Shown in pieces: positions 32,547-42,007 of a stretch of 64,000 bases of DNA. Every line of letters starts with the position of its first letter. Positions within the stretch are counted from its first letter, which is position 1. The notes beneath the pieces are model-generated. The model was not told where the DNA came from, made no database searches, and saw nothing but the letters and a program-made list of their open reading frames with translations. Location: assembly GCA_002713145.1 (NCBI GenBank), contig PAVS01000023.1, positions 124,001 to 188,000 of the forward strand. Direction: 5' to 3'. The translations under genes were made by a program, and so were the position numbers. The DNA comes from Halobacteriovoraceae bacterium (lineage in GTDB: Bacteria; Bdellovibrionota; Bacteriovoracia; Bacteriovoracales; Bacteriovoracaceae).

Positions 32547-33122
32547 GAAAAGATTTTAGAAGATTACACACTTAAGGGAAAAGAGCTTGAAATAAGAACT
32601 TATCCTGACCCAGTACTCACAAAAGTTGCCACTGAAGTAACTGAATTCAATGATGAGCTCAAAGAGCTTTGCATTAATATGCTCTATACCATGTACAATG
32701 CCCCAGGCATTGGTCTTGCCGCCCCCCAGATTGGGATCAGCAAAAGACTCTTTGTGATGGATGTAGATTTTACTCGAGAGGAAACTGCTGAGGACTCAGG
32801 TGAATATGTCTTAGGAAATTTTAATCCTCGAATTTTTGTTAACCCAGTTATAAAAAACAAAGAAGGGGAGAGAATATACCAAGAAGGCTGTCTCTCTCTT
32901 CCGGATATTTATGAAGACGTCAAAAGATTCGATCATATCACTGTGGATTATCAAGATACTGATGGCAATGCTCATTCTATTGATGCAGAAGAACTTTTAA
33001 GTATTTGTATTCAACACGAAAATGATCATCTCGATGGAATTGTTTTTATTGATCGCTTGAGCTCACTCAAAAAAAGTTTTTTCAAGAAAAAACTTATCAA
33101 AGCTAAGAAGCAAAAAAGTTAA
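32544..33122 (+). CDS. def: Peptide deformylase
   Basis: A 192-residue metalloenzyme removing the formyl group from nascent proteins. The three motifs are intact: GIGLAAPQIG, EGCLSLP with the Cys metal ligand, and QHENDHLDG with both His ligands and the catalytic Glu. It has a roughly 12-residue N-terminal extension and a Lys-rich tail. Its stop overlaps the fmt start (TAATG), the usual def-fmt pairing. Confidence 0.97.
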   Translation: MEKILEDYTLKGKELEIRTYPDPVLTKVATEVTEFNDELKELCINMLYTMYNAPGIGLAAPQIGISKRLFVMDVDFTREETAEDSGEYVLGNFNPRIFVNPVIKNKEGERIYQEGCLSLPDIYEDVKRFDHITVDYQDTDGNAHSIDAEELLSICIQHENDHLDGIVFIDRLSSLKKSFFKKKLIKAKKQKS

Positions 33123-34075
33123 TGAATAAAATCAAAGTTGTTTTTTTTGGTACACCAGACTTTTCTGTCCCTGCACTAGAGATGCTTTATAACCATGCCA
33201 AAATTGATTTGAAATATGTTGTCTCTATGCCTGACCGCAAGCAGGGCCGGGGAATGGAAATGAAGTCCCCCGAAGTGATCGAGTTTGCTAAAAACAACAA
33301 GATTCCCTTTTTCCAAACTCAAAATATAAATCAAGAAAACGACTTTCTCCAACAGCTTCGCTCAGAGGGAATTGATATTTTTGTCGTGCTTGCTTTTGCC
33401 CAATTCCTCAATCAAGAGCTTTTATCTCTTCCTAGGTTAGGATGTTTTAATATTCACACTTCGCTGCTTCCTAAGTATAGAGGAGCGGCCCCCATTCAAT
33501 ATGCTCTGCTTAACGGGGACCAAGAAACCGGTGTCTCCATACAGAAAATGGTTAAGAAAATGGATGCGGGAGATATCGCCCACAGCAGTCCGATCGCAAT
33601 TGCCTCACATGAAACCGGTGGTCAACTTTATACCAGACTCAAGTTTTTAGCGGCACTTTGTTTGAATGAATTTATTGAAAAACTATTAGAAAATAAAGTG
33701 GAGTTTAGCCCCCAAAATGAAGATCATGTCAGCTTTGCTCCTACTCTCAAAAGAGAAGACGGAGTGCTTGAGTTTAATAAGCTCACTACAGATGAAGCTT
33801 TCAACAAAATTAGAGCCCTTTTTCCATGGCCTGGGACCCACTGTTTTTTAAATGGGAAGCGACTAAAAATTCTCACGGCCAATTACTCTGAGCTCAAAGT
33901 AGCTCCAGGACAAGTCAATACGGATTCTAATAAGCTTATCGTTGGATGCACTGATGGCAGCCTAAGATTAAGCCAAGTACAACTCGCTGGTAAAAAAGCT
34001 AGCTCAGACATAGAGCTTCTCAATGGAATTAAAGGAGATATTGTCATCTCTACAAACGAAGGGAAAAAAGCATGA
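33122..34075 (+). CDS. fmt: Methionyl-tRNA formyltransferase
   Basis: A 317-residue enzyme that formylates initiator Met-tRNA with 10-formyl-THF. Motifs: VVFFGTPDFSVPALE, NIHTSLLPKYRGAAPIQ with the catalytic His region, and MDAGDIAHSSPIAI. The C-terminal OB-like domain (FPWPGTHCFLNGKRLKI...) is present. Its start shares a base with the def stop and its stop overlaps rpe by four bases, so the genes are tightly coupled. Confidence 0.97.
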   Translation: MNKIKVVFFGTPDFSVPALEMLYNHAKIDLKYVVSMPDRKQGRGMEMKSPEVIEFAKNNKIPFFQTQNINQENDFLQQLRSEGIDIFVVLAFAQFLNQELLSLPRLGCFNIHTSLLPKYRGAAPIQYALLNGDQETGVSIQKMVKKMDAGDIAHSSPIAIASHETGGQLYTRLKFLAALCLNEFIEKLLENKVEFSPQNEDHVSFAPTLKREDGVLEFNKLTTDEAFNKIRALFPWPGTHCFLNGKRLKILTANYSELKVAPGQVNTDSNKLIVGCTDGSLRLSQVQLAGKKASSDIELLNGIKGDIVISTNEGKKA

Positions 34076-34725
34076 CCATAATAGCCCCTAGCCTTCTTGC
34101 TGCAGATTTCATGAATCTTGGTGAAGAAATAAAAAGACTAGAGAAAGCTCACGACATCTGGCTCCATCTCGATATCATGGATGGACATTATGTCCCCAAT
34201 TTAACTTTCGGAGCCCCCGTACTCAAAGAAATTTCTCAGTACACTTCACATAAATTAGACGCTCATTTCATGGTAACTAACCCTGAAGATTACTTAGATG
34301 ATTTTGCCAAGTTAAACATTCATAACTTCACCTTTCACTGGGAAGCAGTCACTCATCAAGATAGTTTTATACAAAAAGCAAAAAAGGTTTTTCCAAGTGT
34401 AGGAATTTCCCTGAATCCAGCGACACCGATTGAGGTTATCCCAGAATATATTTTAGAAAAAATAGATTTAATTCTTATTATGACAGTGAATCCTGGCTTT
34501 GGAGGTCAAAGTTTTATTGAAGGATGTAAAAATAAGATTGATAAACTGGCTCAATTGCGAAGTAAACACTCCTATTCTTTTCAGATTCAAGTCGATGGTG
34601 GCATAAAGGATAGCAATGCAAGTGAGTTGATAAAACTTGGCGCCGATAATTTGGTCGCTGGCTCTTATATTTTTGGGAGCAAAGAAAAAAAATACGTTGA
34701 ACAAATTGAATCTTTAAGGAATTGA
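34072..34725 (+). CDS. rpe: Ribulose-phosphate 3-epimerase
   Basis: A 217-residue TIM barrel that interconverts ribulose-5-phosphate and xylulose-5-phosphate. Motifs: IAPSLLAADFMNLGEEI, HLDIMDGHYVPNLTFG (metal His and catalytic Asp), MTVNPGFGGQSFI and the phosphate loop VDGGI...GADNLVAGS. Full length. Overlaps fmt by four bases; the AAGGAA at its end serves as the hutH ribosome site. Confidence 0.97.
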   Translation: MTIIAPSLLAADFMNLGEEIKRLEKAHDIWLHLDIMDGHYVPNLTFGAPVLKEISQYTSHKLDAHFMVTNPEDYLDDFAKLNIHNFTFHWEAVTHQDSFIQKAKKVFPSVGISLNPATPIEVIPEYILEKIDLILIMTVNPGFGGQSFIEGCKNKIDKLAQLRSKHSYSFQIQVDGGIKDSNASELIKLGADNLVAGSYIFGSKEKKYVEQIESLRN

Positions 34726-34727
34726 TA

Positions 34728-36269
34728 ATGAAAAAGTTTTTTCTCGATGGAACTAACTTAACGATAGAAATGATCTACGAAATAGCAGTGGCAAAAAAAG
34801 GTGAGGTGCTTATTGAGCTGACGCCTGAGTCACGCAAAAAAATGGAAGCCTCCAGAGCTTACGTTGATAAAATCGTAGAAGGGGGAGAAGCTGTTTACGG
34901 TATTAACACCGGTTTTGGTGCTTTATCTGATAAACATATACCTAAAAAAGATTTGGCTAAACTTCAGTACAATCTGATCCGTTCTCACTGCACAGGGGTG
35001 GGAGCAAACTTTCCTAGAATTATCACCCGCGCTATCATGCTGTTGCGAGCGAACTGCTTGGCTTCTGGGTACTCTGGAGTCAGTTTAGCATGTGTGGAAC
35101 TTTTGTTTGATTTTCTTCATCATGACATATGCCCTCATGTTCCGGAAAAAGGATCCGTTGGTGCTTCAGGGGATCTCGCCCCCCTATCTCATATCGCTTT
35201 GGCCTTAATCGGCGAAGGTGAAGTTGAATACAATCATCAATCGATGCCCTCTAGTGAAGCTATAAAACTTATTAAAAAAGAACCTGCACAATTAAAAGCT
35301 AAAGATGGACTGGCCCTTATTAACGGCACAGCAGTCATGGCCGCCTTAGGTTCGTTAGCACTCTATGAAGCTGAGCGAGTGGTGAAGATGGCAGACATAG
35401 CCTGTGCCATGACTCTAGAAGCTGTGCGAGGAACCAAAAGGGCCTACGATCTTGATATCTCATTGCTCAAGCCACAGCCGGGTCAAATAAAAGTAGCGAA
35501 GAACTTAACTCACTTATTATCAGAAATCAGTGAAATCGCTGAGTCTCACAAAGACTGCGGTAAAGTCCAAGATCCTTATTCGCTTAGATGTGTGCCCCAA
35601 GTACACGGTGCCATAAGACAAGCTCTTGATCACGCTCGCGATGTGCTATCGATTGAGATTAATGCGGTAACAGATAATCCTCTTATCTTTGTTGATAAAG
35701 ATAAGGTTGTTTCTGGTGGAAATTTTCATGGGGAAGCGGTGGCCCTGTGCATGGACTACCTCACCATGGGTCTAAGTGAGCTTGCGAATATCTCTGAGCG
35801 AAGAGTTGAAAAAATGATGAACCCTACCTTCTCAGACTTACCTGCTTTTTTAACAAAAGAGTCAGGTCTTAATTCTGGCTTGATGATCGCCCATGTTACT
35901 ATGGCCGCACTTGCTTCTGAAAACAAATATCTCTCTCATCCAGCAAGTGTGGATTCTATCCCAACCTCTACAGATAAAGAAGATCATGTTTCTATGGGAG
36001 TGACGAGTGGACGGAAACTACTAGAGGGTCTCAGAAATTTAAAAAACTGCTTGGCCATAGAGTTTTTATGTAACACACAGGGCGTGGAACTTCTTAGACC
36101 ACTTAAACTTAACCAGGCTTTGGAGTCGGTGCAAGAGCTTATAAGAGAAAAAGTTGATCCCATCACAGATGACCGGGTTTTTAGTCATGATATCAATGCT
36201 ATCACGGCCCTCATTTCAAATTTTAAAATCTTAGAAGTCGTTGAAAAACAAATTGGGGAACTTGAATAA
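34728..36269 (+). CDS. hutH: Histidine ammonia-lyase
   Basis: A 513-residue enzyme turning histidine into urocanate and ammonia, the first step of histidine degradation. The Ala-Ser-Gly triad that forms the MIO cofactor is in GSVGASGDLAPLSHIAL (residues 146-148). INTGFGALSD, QDPYSLRCVPQVHGA and the late TDRVxxxDI-like stretch are typical. The start was set at ATG 34728, six bases after AAGGAA; an in-frame TTG two codons earlier is less likely. It is unusual to find it at the end of a def-fmt-rpe group; hutI is 12 kb away and hutU is not in the window. Confidence 0.96.
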   Translation: MKKFFLDGTNLTIEMIYEIAVAKKGEVLIELTPESRKKMEASRAYVDKIVEGGEAVYGINTGFGALSDKHIPKKDLAKLQYNLIRSHCTGVGANFPRIITRAIMLLRANCLASGYSGVSLACVELLFDFLHHDICPHVPEKGSVGASGDLAPLSHIALALIGEGEVEYNHQSMPSSEAIKLIKKEPAQLKAKDGLALINGTAVMAALGSLALYEAERVVKMADIACAMTLEAVRGTKRAYDLDISLLKPQPGQIKVAKNLTHLLSEISEIAESHKDCGKVQDPYSLRCVPQVHGAIRQALDHARDVLSIEINAVTDNPLIFVDKDKVVSGGNFHGEAVALCMDYLTMGLSELANISERRVEKMMNPTFSDLPAFLTKESGLNSGLMIAHVTMAALASENKYLSHPASVDSIPTSTDKEDHVSMGVTSGRKLLEGLRNLKNCLAIEFLCNTQGVELLRPLKLNQALESVQELIREKVDPITDDRVFSHDINAITALISNFKILEVVEKQIGELE

Positions 36270-37544
36270 ATGAATTCCCACCTCTTAAGCTATATTTGCT
36301 GCCCCCAAACTGGTGAGCAACTTAAAATTCACGAGGGGGAACTGTATACGGATAAAACATCTTACCCTCTTTTTAATGATATACCCTGGCTCTTTAACTC
36401 CCCAGAATTTTCATTTCTCGAGTGGGGAAGCAAAATCACTCAATTTATTGCTGAGGAAACTGATTACCTGGGTTACCTGCAACTACTCATTAACTCTGAG
36501 ACAAATGAGCTCAGTAAAAAAAGATATGAAAAGCTGGCCGAAGCTAAGGCCTATAATTTAGAAGTTTTTCAACAAAAGCTAGCCTTGTTTATAGATCAAC
36601 AACAAGTAAAACTTCTTCCCTCCAATCAGCAAATATTCTCGTATTTTCAACAAATTTTTAGGGATTGGTGTTGGGAAGCAGAAGAGCTAGATGAATACAC
36701 TCATTTTATCAAACAACATATAGATCATAAGACTCAAAGTATTTTAGTATTAGGCGCAGGAGCTTGTGGTCTAAGTCATAGATTGGCCAAGCAATATTCT
36801 GACAAAACATTTATCTCCACTGACCACAATCCTTTTTTGTTTTTTATGGCCCAAGATATCTTTACTAACAAAAAAGTCTCTCTCTATGATTATAGTTTTT
36901 ACCCAAAAGATCTGGCTCACACTCATAAAAAATGGAATATAGAAAACTGTGAAAATTTAGATAACCATCACTTTGTGCTTTCTTCTTTCCCTGAGCTGCC
37001 CTTTAACCCAGAGAGCTTTGATCTCATCATCGCACCTTGGTTTTTAGATATACTCGATTTAAGTCTTCCAGAATCTATGAATGCTATTTATGACTATTTA
37101 AAACCTGATGGAAAATTTATCTCACTCGGTCCTGCCAATATTCACCATCGAGATTTAGACAGACAACTTTGCCCGGAAGAGTTCAAGCAAGAGCTCTCAC
37201 GTTATTTTCATACATCTCACTACACTCAGAAAAGCTTATTTTATTTAAAAAATCCCCTTGAGTCACAATCAAGAAAAGAAGAAGTCGCGTTTTTCATAGG
37301 ACAAAATAAAACTCAAAAACTTGAGCTAGATAAAATGAAAAGTGAAAAGACACTCAAATTTACTCCGGCCCTAGAGACTCTAAAGCTCACCCAAAAAACC
37401 ATGACTCAAATATTGAATTTAATTGATAAAGATATCTCTGTCAGTGAGCTCGCTAAAAAGTTAGAATTAGAATTTAAGTTTTCCAGCGTAGAGGCTGAAT
37501 TCTACGCTGAAGCATTTATTTTAAAAATTCAAGAGCAGCTTTAG
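36270..37544 (+). CDS. SAM-dependent methyltransferase with Trm112-like N-terminus
   Basis: A 424-residue protein. Residues 1-40 (LLSYICCPQTGEQLKIHEGELYTDKTSYPLFNDIPWLF) look like a Trm112/zinc-ribbon remnant, but only one Cys pair is seen. Residues about 155-300 form a class I methyltransferase: ILVLGAGACGLSHRLAK is motif I, STDHNPF the acidic loop, and LIIAPWFLDILDL motif IV. The C-terminal 110 residues are helical and not recognised. The ATG directly abuts the hutH stop (TAAATG), so translation is coupled. The substrate is unknown; small-molecule methylation is as likely as protein methylation. Confidence 0.78.
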   Translation: MNSHLLSYICCPQTGEQLKIHEGELYTDKTSYPLFNDIPWLFNSPEFSFLEWGSKITQFIAEETDYLGYLQLLINSETNELSKKRYEKLAEAKAYNLEVFQQKLALFIDQQQVKLLPSNQQIFSYFQQIFRDWCWEAEELDEYTHFIKQHIDHKTQSILVLGAGACGLSHRLAKQYSDKTFISTDHNPFLFFMAQDIFTNKKVSLYDYSFYPKDLAHTHKKWNIENCENLDNHHFVLSSFPELPFNPESFDLIIAPWFLDILDLSLPESMNAIYDYLKPDGKFISLGPANIHHRDLDRQLCPEEFKQELSRYFHTSHYTQKSLFYLKNPLESQSRKEEVAFFIGQNKTQKLELDKMKSEKTLKFTPALETLKLTQKTMTQILNLIDKDISVSELAKKLELEFKFSSVEAEFYAEAFILKIQEQL

Positions 37545-40500
37545 TTTTGTAGATCATAGAGTCTTTTCTCTTCACTCATCCAATTAATAATTGATTCACG
37601 ATAAGTCTGTTTAACGTTTTCAAATTCAGTAATATAGTTGGAATTGTTGTTACAGGTGTCTGTAATAATCCCATTGCTATTACCAAAGTCTTTCCCATAG
37701 CAGCTATCTTTGATCTTCCAAGGGCCATCGTTAAGCTGAGGCCTATCAGCCATCGGCTTACCGAGATGATCTCTAGGATCAATAATATCGAATAGCGACC
37801 TTCCATTATTGCTTCGCTCGAGATAGTTTTCTCCAAATTGATCTTGCTTAATCGAGTCACCGTTCGCAATAACCTCTCCATCAAACACATCAAACGGACG
37901 GTCGTAGGTTCGATAAGCGACGGTTTTATATCTTCCTAAGAAGCTGGCCAGGTACTCTCTATCCTCTCCCGTATAGTTGCCTGGTTTTAACTCAGAGCTA
38001 GACCATTTTTCAAATCGAAATCCTATAAACTCTGTAGCATAACCTGAAGGATCAATAGAGCTTTTTTGGAAACCTCGGCTTGCTCCACTTCCCGTCACAT
38101 TCCCTTTTTGGATAAAGTGTAATTTAGGGTGGTTAAATGTTCCGTTCAAACCTCTTAGAAGAAGAGAGCGTTCAAAGTTTCCAAAGTCAACTCGACTGAT
38201 TGCTTGATTACAAAGTGTCTGAATATTTTCTTGAGTGATCTCCTGCCCTCTATCAAAAAACGTTGTCATCTTGAAATAAGGATGTTGTTCGTTGTGACAA
38301 GTAGTACAGTTATAAACCGTTTTTGTTCCTGCTTCATTACCACGAGTCGATGGAAATTCGTTTTCAGCGTAATCAATATAATCGTCTTTAAGCATAAGTT
38401 TAAAGTTATTAAGGACCGGCATAACCGTTCGTGCAAATAGATCAGGGTCCAAACACTCTCTTCCCGTGACCGGTACCGGAGCATCTTCATCTAGGGCTTC
38501 TGCTGGCTGGCTTGTCAGAGCGAGGTCTTCAAAAACAAAGGCAAAGCTATCTACCGTTGGTCCATTGATACTCAAGGCGATGAGAGATGAGTTGGTTAAA
38601 ATACCAGAGTCCGCACCCTCAACCACTCTATTAAGTTTGGTATATGTCGAATTACTAAACTCATACTGATTGTTGACAAGAATTTTTAGATTTCTAAATC
38701 TTATGTTTGAACTGACACCTCTAAAGCGTGGATTTCTAAAGATATAAGAATCTCCAGACTCTTTTTCTTTAACTTCAATTTCAAAGGTTCCTGATGTTCC
38801 TAAAAGTGAGCTTAAATCATACTTTAAAATCTTTGGACTCGCATTTTGGATTAGCCCTTCATCAATTAAGTTTTTAGCAGGATTAAATTCTGGGTTTTTA
38901 CTCAAAGCAACCATATCAAATGCCGCAAGGACTTCGTCTTCAACAACTTCTAAGTAATAGACTCCCTCGTCAAGGGTCCACTTCTTACGGTTGTCCCTAT
39001 TATCAATGCTTGGCGTGTACCACTCCCAAGCAGGTCTATTGCCAGGACTAAACTCTTCACACCCAATTCTTTGAATTTCAGAATTTGATTTACCTTTGTA
39101 AAAATTTTCAGTTGTGTAGCAGGATTGGTTACCATTACAGCTACGCACCGGTCTCATTTTGTCATCGAGAACTCTTACACGTACATCATTATTATCATTA
39201 TCTGTGACCTTCATCTTCAACCAAACATTATAGTCACCGGCTTCAGTCACTTTAAACTTATAGCGTGCGCGACCAGGTGTTCTTTCTTTATCACTCAAGG
39301 CGATAATACCATCGTCATTGGACTGTGCTGCTGCAGCGTTGTCCGCATCATTTTGAGACTTCCAATCATTGATCGCTTGAATCATTGAATTCCCGAGATT
39401 ATCGCAAGTGGTATCACTGCCGCAGTTATGTCTGTCATCTAACATGCGCTGAACCGCTCTTGCGTTTCTTGGATTTGTAAAATTAATAAAACCACCTACA
39501 GCAGCAGCTTCATCATAGGCATTCGTATCATTAGCCTGGGCAAATTGTGGCCTTCCAGAACCATCTCCATGACAACCCACACAGTTGGTCACCAAAATAG
39601 GCTTTAGGGTTGTGGCATAATTATTAATACTAATTTGTCTTGGATCTAAATTGCTTCCACCCGTATAGAGGGCCGTTAGATCTAAATTAACATCACCTTT
39701 ATTGAGATCGAAACTTCTGGTAAAAGTGGTGTCATTACTTCTTCTGTGAGTTACATCAAAATCATTGAAGTCTCTCGAATCGGGAACAACTTCAAAATAA
39801 ACATATTTAAATATTCTTGGCATGCTCGTACCAGGGATGTTTTGAAGGGCCCTTGCATAAGCTTCAGAATAATTGTCGTCTTTAGCTTCATTATAAGTGA
39901 TCAGCCCATCGCTTCCCACTTTTCCAATAAATTCGTTAAAAAACTTAATTGAAGAATTTATCGCCTGAGAATAATTTGATCTATTCCAAGTCATGACCAC
40001 AAACTTTTCACCACTTGGTAGTTTCCGAAGATCATAAGGAAGTGAGCGAATTCCATTTTCTGCATCCCAATTGGTTACACTTTGAGGGCCATTGCCATCA
40101 GGATCTCTTCTATCAAAGAACCAGTTTCTATATTCATCAACAACAGTTTTAGTTAGCTGGCGGATATAGTCTGGATTGCTCCTCATAAAATTTCTGATTT
40201 GGCTTTCATTAGCACTCCAAAATTGATCATTATTAGGACCATATTTTGGTGCAAAGAAATCGCTTAAATTTGCGTTATTACTCTCAACATTTGCTTTCCA
40301 TTGATCAAACGAAGTAAATTCTGGCAGAGTTCTAGCAAAATTCATTCTCATGCGATTGTCGACACCATTATCCCCATTATCATTAGTCAGTCTAACTGGA
40401 GCTGGTCCGTTATAATCTTCATCGGGGATACCAGCTCTGAGTAAAAAGCGATCGATATTGGTATAATTTCCACTTTTCAGAGCATTAAAATATTCGTCTC

Positions 40501-41968
40501 TATACTGAGGCCTGGTCATACTTGCACGCAGTTGCATGGAATAATAACGATACCCAGATTGATCGATATGTCTTCTTCGCTCAGAGTAACGAACAAGTCC
40601 GTTTACTGATTCATTTAAATCACTAGGTTCAACCGCTTCACATGATTGTCTCAGGGTAATATTTCGAGCAGTTCCCTCTATTGGGTGTCTAAGCGCCGAG
40701 TCTCCAGAGACATAAAATAAGTTAGAGGCTTGAGAATCTGTTTTAAGTTTGTAGCGCCCTTCGATCACAGCATCTTCTGCTTGCATAACAATAGTGCCTT
40801 GAATCGTTTCTGGTAACTCAACAACTGCTGATGGAATTCCCTTAAGAGTTGTCTTGGCACCATTGACAGTTCCAACCCCTGAAGTATCAATTTGATCTGC
40901 CCAACTTTGAATAGCCGCTTGCATCGTGTCTGCATCGTTATTACAGTTTCCACTCCAACAGTAATGCTTATCCTCTCTTAACCTTTTGACTAAACGTGAG
41001 TTAGAAATCGTTTGAAAATCTACCCGAGCCGTATCTATGACTGCATCATGGGCTCCTTTATAACTGAGTTGTGAATGAAAAGGAGCTTGGGGTGAACCAG
41101 CATCAGGAGTGTGACAAGATTTACAGTTCGCTCTCAAAATGGGATGAACCGTTGTTTTAAAAACTTCTGCAGAAGCATCGCGATCAAATGTAGACCCTCC
41201 GCCGGTACCGCCACCACCAGAACCACTGCCACCTTTTCCAATGTCTTCGGCCCAATCTTCAATGGCTGCTTTAATATCAGCTGCATCTTGAGAACAATTT
41301 CCACTCCAGCAATTATGTCCAAACGCTATTTTATCAATAACTCTCGAATCACTTGGATTATCTAAGTCAACTAGTTTGTTTCCCGTTGTTGCACTAAAAG
41401 CGATATAACGGTCACTCGCACCATGTCTACTAAAGGCGCTTTGATCTCCGTGGCATGAGCTACAGTTGGCTTTGAATATTCCATGGAGGTGAGTGCCAAA
41501 GGCAATTTCCGAAGCACTTGCTGTTCCTCCACCGGATCCAGCTCCTCCCCCATTATCGTTGTCCCCACCGGAACCATTCATTTTCAAGATCCAGAGATCT
41601 ATTTCTTCTTGAAGAGTGACAGCGAAACTCGCTGGGAAACCTTGGTGACCATCTTTAATTTTAGTCACCAATCTGGAGTTAGCAGTATCATCAAAGTTGA
41701 TGAGTCCTTTTTCTTCTAAGACATCATATGAAATTCCTGGATTGCTTGAAGCATGTTTAATTTGAGGGCCATTATCCCCGTGGCAACCGGCACAGTTTCC
41801 AGCTAAAACGGGATGGAGTGTTTGTTCAAATGCATTTTGAGATTGAATACCAGCGATACTCTTATCTTCGGCCCACTCGAGTTCAGTGAGTTCAGGAGTT
41901 TCTTGTTGCACACAAGAAATCATCGTCCCCAATAATGTTAGCAATAGCAAAGCTATTTTATTCTTCAT
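37541..41968 (-). CDS. Five-heme lipoprotein, 1475 aa
   Basis: A very large lipoprotein (lipobox MISC, Cys 19) with five CxxCH c-type heme sites at C59, C169, C282, C796 and C1221. The first four belong to one repeated module of about 85 residues: an HPIL-x2-NC-x2-CH start, an NFDD...SRLV-type middle, a conserved late His (GH or KHYC) and an AI-x-W end. Modules 2-4 carry an extra Cys pair after that His (HNCWSGNC). Ser/Gly linkers separate modules 1-3. Residues 390-440 and 895-1030 have CBM6/35-like beta strands (QAEDA..., ARYKFKVTEAGDYNVWLKMK). The region 1170-1475 around the fifth heme resembles planctomycete/myxobacterial DUF1592-type cytochromes. It is the last gene of the four-gene exported redox cluster. 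Activity unknown. Confidence 0.82.
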   Translation of the reverse strand: MKNKIALLLLTLLGTMISCVQQETPELTELEWAEDKSIAGIQSQNAFEQTLHPVLAGNCAGCHGDNGPQIKHASSNPGISYDVLEEKGLINFDDTANSRLVTKIKDGHQGFPASFAVTLQEEIDLWILKMNGSGGDNDNGGGAGSGGGTASASEIAFGTHLHGIFKANCSSCHGDQSAFSRHGASDRYIAFSATTGNKLVDLDNPSDSRVIDKIAFGHNCWSGNCSQDAADIKAAIEDWAEDIGKGGSGSGGGGTGGGSTFDRDASAEVFKTTVHPILRANCKSCHTPDAGSPQAPFHSQLSYKGAHDAVIDTARVDFQTISNSRLVKRLREDKHYCWSGNCNNDADTMQAAIQSWADQIDTSGVGTVNGAKTTLKGIPSAVVELPETIQGTIVMQAEDAVIEGRYKLKTDSQASNLFYVSGDSALRHPIEGTARNITLRQSCEAVEPSDLNESVNGLVRYSERRRHIDQSGYRYYSMQLRASMTRPQYRDEYFNALKSGNYTNIDRFLLRAGIPDEDYNGPAPVRLTNDNGDNGVDNRMRMNFARTLPEFTSFDQWKANVESNNANLSDFFAPKYGPNNDQFWSANESQIRNFMRSNPDYIRQLTKTVVDEYRNWFFDRRDPDGNGPQSVTNWDAENGIRSLPYDLRKLPSGEKFVVMTWNRSNYSQAINSSIKFFNEFIGKVGSDGLITYNEAKDDNYSEAYARALQNIPGTSMPRIFKYVYFEVVPDSRDFNDFDVTHRRSNDTTFTRSFDLNKGDVNLDLTALYTGGSNLDPRQISINNYATTLKPILVTNCVGCHGDGSGRPQFAQANDTNAYDEAAAVGGFINFTNPRNARAVQRMLDDRHNCGSDTTCDNLGNSMIQAINDWKSQNDADNAAAAQSNDDGIIALSDKERTPGRARYKFKVTEAGDYNVWLKMKVTDNDNNDVRVRVLDDKMRPVRSCNGNQSCYTTENFYKGKSNSEIQRIGCEEFSPGNRPAWEWYTPSIDNRDNRKKWTLDEGVYYLEVVEDEVLAAFDMVALSKNPEFNPAKNLIDEGLIQNASPKILKYDLSSLLGTSGTFEIEVKEKESGDSYIFRNPRFRGVSSNIRFRNLKILVNNQYEFSNSTYTKLNRVVEGADSGILTNSSLIALSINGPTVDSFAFVFEDLALTSQPAEALDEDAPVPVTGRECLDPDLFARTVMPVLNNFKLMLKDDYIDYAENEFPSTRGNEAGTKTVYNCTTCHNEQHPYFKMTTFFDRGQEITQENIQTLCNQAISRVDFGNFERSLLLRGLNGTFNHPKLHFIQKGNVTGSGASRGFQKSSIDPSGYATEFIGFRFEKWSSSELKPGNYTGEDREYLASFLGRYKTVAYRTYDRPFDVFDGEVIANGDSIKQDQFGENYLERSNNGRSLFDIIDPRDHLGKPMADRPQLNDGPWKIKDSCYGKDFGNSNGIITDTCNNNSNYITEFENVKQTYRESIINWMSEEKRLYDLQN

Positions 41969-42007
41969 ACGTCCCCCGAGAATTTACGTGCAGTCGCTAG
42001 TCTCTTT

